Assembly: GCA_028282625.1 (NCBI GenBank)
Contig: JANQHP010000122.1
Span: forward strand, 1-7,012
Direction: 5' to 3'
DNA length: 7,012 nt
From: Rickettsiales bacterium
Lineage (GTDB): Bacteria > Pseudomonadota > Alphaproteobacteria > Rickettsiales > UBA8987
The notes under the pieces were generated by a model. It saw nothing but the letters and a program-made list of their open reading frames with translations. It searched no databases and was not told the origin of the DNA. Positions 6,085 through 7,012 of the stretch are shown one piece after another. How positions within the stretch are numbered: the first letter of the stretch is position 1; each line of letters starts with the position of its first letter. A program made the translations under genes and the position numbers.

Positions 6085-6516
6085 ATGTCTTATCGCCTTG
6101 TGATGACGCCACGCCTCCTGCTATCGCTTCTGTGCCTTGGCGTGCTGGCGCTCTCTATGCCAGCCCTTGCTGGCAAGGCAAAACCTTACAAAGAAATTGA
6201 TGCCAAAGAGCTCATGGCCATGCAGGCATCGCAGCACAACCTGGTTGTGATTGATTCCCGTGGAGACAAACATTTTGATGGGCAGCTCATTGAAGGCGCG
6301 GTGCACCTGCCTGTCAGTGAGATGGAAGCATCCGACCTTGCCAAGCTCGCGCAAGAAAAAGAATCCCCGCTGGTGTTTTACTGCTCCTGCCCCAAATGCA
6401 AGGCAAGCGCGTTTGCCGCGCATAAAGCCGCGGATACAGGCTACGTCAATTTGTATAAATACACCGCCGGCATAGAAGATTGGCAGGAAAAAGGCCTGCC
6501 CACCAGCAAGCTATAA
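6085..6516 (+). CDS. Exported single-domain rhodanese-like protein
   Basis: 143 residues. An N-terminal signal peptide is clear: basic n-region (Arg4, Arg10), hydrophobic LLLSLLCLGVLALSM, and a PALA-G cleavage site after about residue 29, so the mature protein is periplasmic. One rhodanese domain follows: VVIDSRGDKHFDGQLIEGAVHLP at about 54-76 holds the conserved DxR and the degenerate GHIPGA element. The active-site loop FYCSCPKCKAS holds Cys100, the expected persulfide-forming cysteine, plus Cys102 and Cys105. The end, YTAGIEDWQEKGLP, is the usual rhodanese G-x-x-x-W-x-x-x-G-x-P element. Sulfur transfer or disulfide/metal handling is inferred; the substrate is unknown. ATG 6085 is preceded by GAG (6074-6076) at suitable spacing; a TTG at 6079 and an ATG at 6103 are alternatives. 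It stands alone, between an operator-bearing promoter and a strong terminator. Confidence 0.85.
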   Translation: MSYRLVMTPRLLLSLLCLGVLALSMPALAGKAKPYKEIDAKELMAMQASQHNLVVIDSRGDKHFDGQLIEGAVHLPVSEMEASDLAKLAQEKESPLVFYCSCPKCKASAFAAHKAADTGYVNLYKYTAGIEDWQEKGLPTSKL

Positions 6517-6593
6517 CCGCCAAATTATTACCAAAGCGTCGCGCTTAAAAAAACGTATCGCGCGAAAACAAAAGATTCGACCAGTGTCCCCTT

Positions 6594-6629
6594 GGGTCTC
6601 TTGCCTCACGGCAGGAGGCCCCTTTTTTT
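6594..6629 (+). terminator. Strong intrinsic terminator of the rhodanese gene
   Basis: Positions 6594-6605 pair with 6610-6621 as a 12-bp stem including two G-U pairs, with loop TCAC, followed by C and seven T residues (6623-6629). It lies about 78 nt after the rhodanese stop. On the minus strand no T run follows the stem, so it acts in one direction only. Confidence 0.85.
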
Positions 6630-6670
6630 ACAGGTTGGAAAAAACCGGCCGCATCCTCATGTGTCGTGGG

Positions 6671-7012
6671 TCAGCCACCCAGCTCCAGCACAAACCACAT
6701 GCGGCAGCTGGCATCCTCATTGTTGCTTAGAATGTAGTTGACCGGCGGCGCGGTATTCCACACATTATCCACACACGTGGTCTTAAGGATCGCGTTGGTC
6801 GCATAGACCGAACCGGAATCGGCAAAACCATCGTCAATCTTGGCATCCAGCGAACGTGCATCTAGCGTGGAAAGCCCACCCCCGGCAAAACTATCGGTCG
6901 GCGCAATCGATCCCATATGCAAATAGGTATTGGCAAAGCGCGTGTAAAGCGTTTGGTAATACGCCGTGTAATGCGTGCCCGTGATTGAGCCAAGCGGCAT
7001 CGTGACACCCGG
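6671..7012 (-). CDS. C-terminal part of a probable pilin-like (prepilin-type) protein; 5' end outside window
   Basis: 113 codons are visible, open to the window edge and ending at TGA (6671-6673). The ATG at 7000 is in frame but is probably internal, because four more codons continue without a stop. The pattern LDAKIDDGFADSGSVYA, then a Cys in TTCVDNVW, a YILSNN element and a second Cys in SCRMWFVLELGG resembles the C-termini of alphaproteobacterial proteins with a prepilin-type N-terminal methylation helix. In these an IDDG segment and a cysteine pair close the globular head. That resemblance is from memory and the diagnostic N-terminus is not in the window. No transmembrane stretch is visible. 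It converges with the rhodanese gene. Confidence 0.55.
   Translation of the reverse strand, partial: PGVTMPLGSITGTHYTAYYQTLYTRFANTYLHMGSIAPTDSFAGGGLSTLDARSLDAKIDDGFADSGSVYATNAILKTTCVDNVWNTAPPVNYILSNNEDASCRMWFVLELGG

Noticed and set aside
6124..6138. Possible lipobox (SLLC) in the rhodanese signal peptide
   Set aside because: The residue before the Cys is Leu, not Gly, Ala or Ser, and a good PALA-G signal peptidase I site follows.
6539..6565. Inverted repeat TCGCGC / GCGCGA after the rhodanese gene
   Set aside because: Only 6 bp with a 15-nt loop and no T run; the strong terminator at 6594-6629 explains transcript ending.
6651..6720. 10-mer GCATCCTCAT occurring twice, 60 nt apart
   Set aside because: Short direct repeat, one copy within coding sequence; no sign of a target-site duplication or mobile element.

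Overview
The window most likely comes from an alphaproteobacterium of unresolved lineage. The strongest clues are a 5-aminolevulinate synthase (C4/Shemin route to heme) and a Cox15-type heme A synthase. The promoters also fit, including a CTTGACA -35 element. The DNA is moderately GC-rich: by hand count, 1081-1140 is 36/60 G+C. The phosphoribosyltransferase locus at 4728-5939 has poorer stretches: 5521-5580 and 5701-5760 each count 26/60.

Layout. On the + strand (1-1790) lie the C-terminal two thirds of the Na+/H+ antiporter NhaA and, 24 nt later, a complete SbtA-family sodium-dependent bicarbonate permease. This is a plausible pair in which one protein maintains the Na+ gradient that the other uses. 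The - strand (4584 down to 1822) carries a tight three-gene operon, ctaA/COX15 then hemA then rpiB, with gaps of 9 and 3 nt. A good sigma70-type promoter (TTGGCA, 17 nt, TATGCT) lies just upstream. It joins the first committed step of heme synthesis with the last step of heme A synthesis for cytochrome oxidase, plus a pentose-phosphate isomerase. The sbtA and rpiB genes converge across a 31-nt gap.

Next on the - strand (5939 down to 4728) is an unrecognised gene with a type I phosphoribosyltransferase PRPP loop. Its frame is open throughout except for one in-frame TAG at 5583-5585. It is either a very young pseudogene, a readthrough gene or a sequence error, and this is the most interesting anomaly of the window. 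Divergent from it on the + strand (6085-6516) is an exported single-domain rhodanese with an unusual three-cysteine active-site loop. Its promoter carries a perfect 8-bp inverted repeat with a 4-nt spacer that looks like a repressor operator. A strong intrinsic terminator follows at 6594-6629. The window ends inside a - strand gene whose C-terminus resembles a pilin-like protein.

No tRNA, rRNA, CRISPR array, insertion sequence or intergenic gap longer than 300 bases was seen. The longest gaps (4585-4727, 5940-6084, 6517-6670) hold promoters, an operator and hairpins. I did not find a clearly new multi-gene system. The leads worth following are the amber-interrupted phosphoribosyltransferase, the operator-controlled cysteine-rich rhodanese and the nhaA-sbtA pairing.
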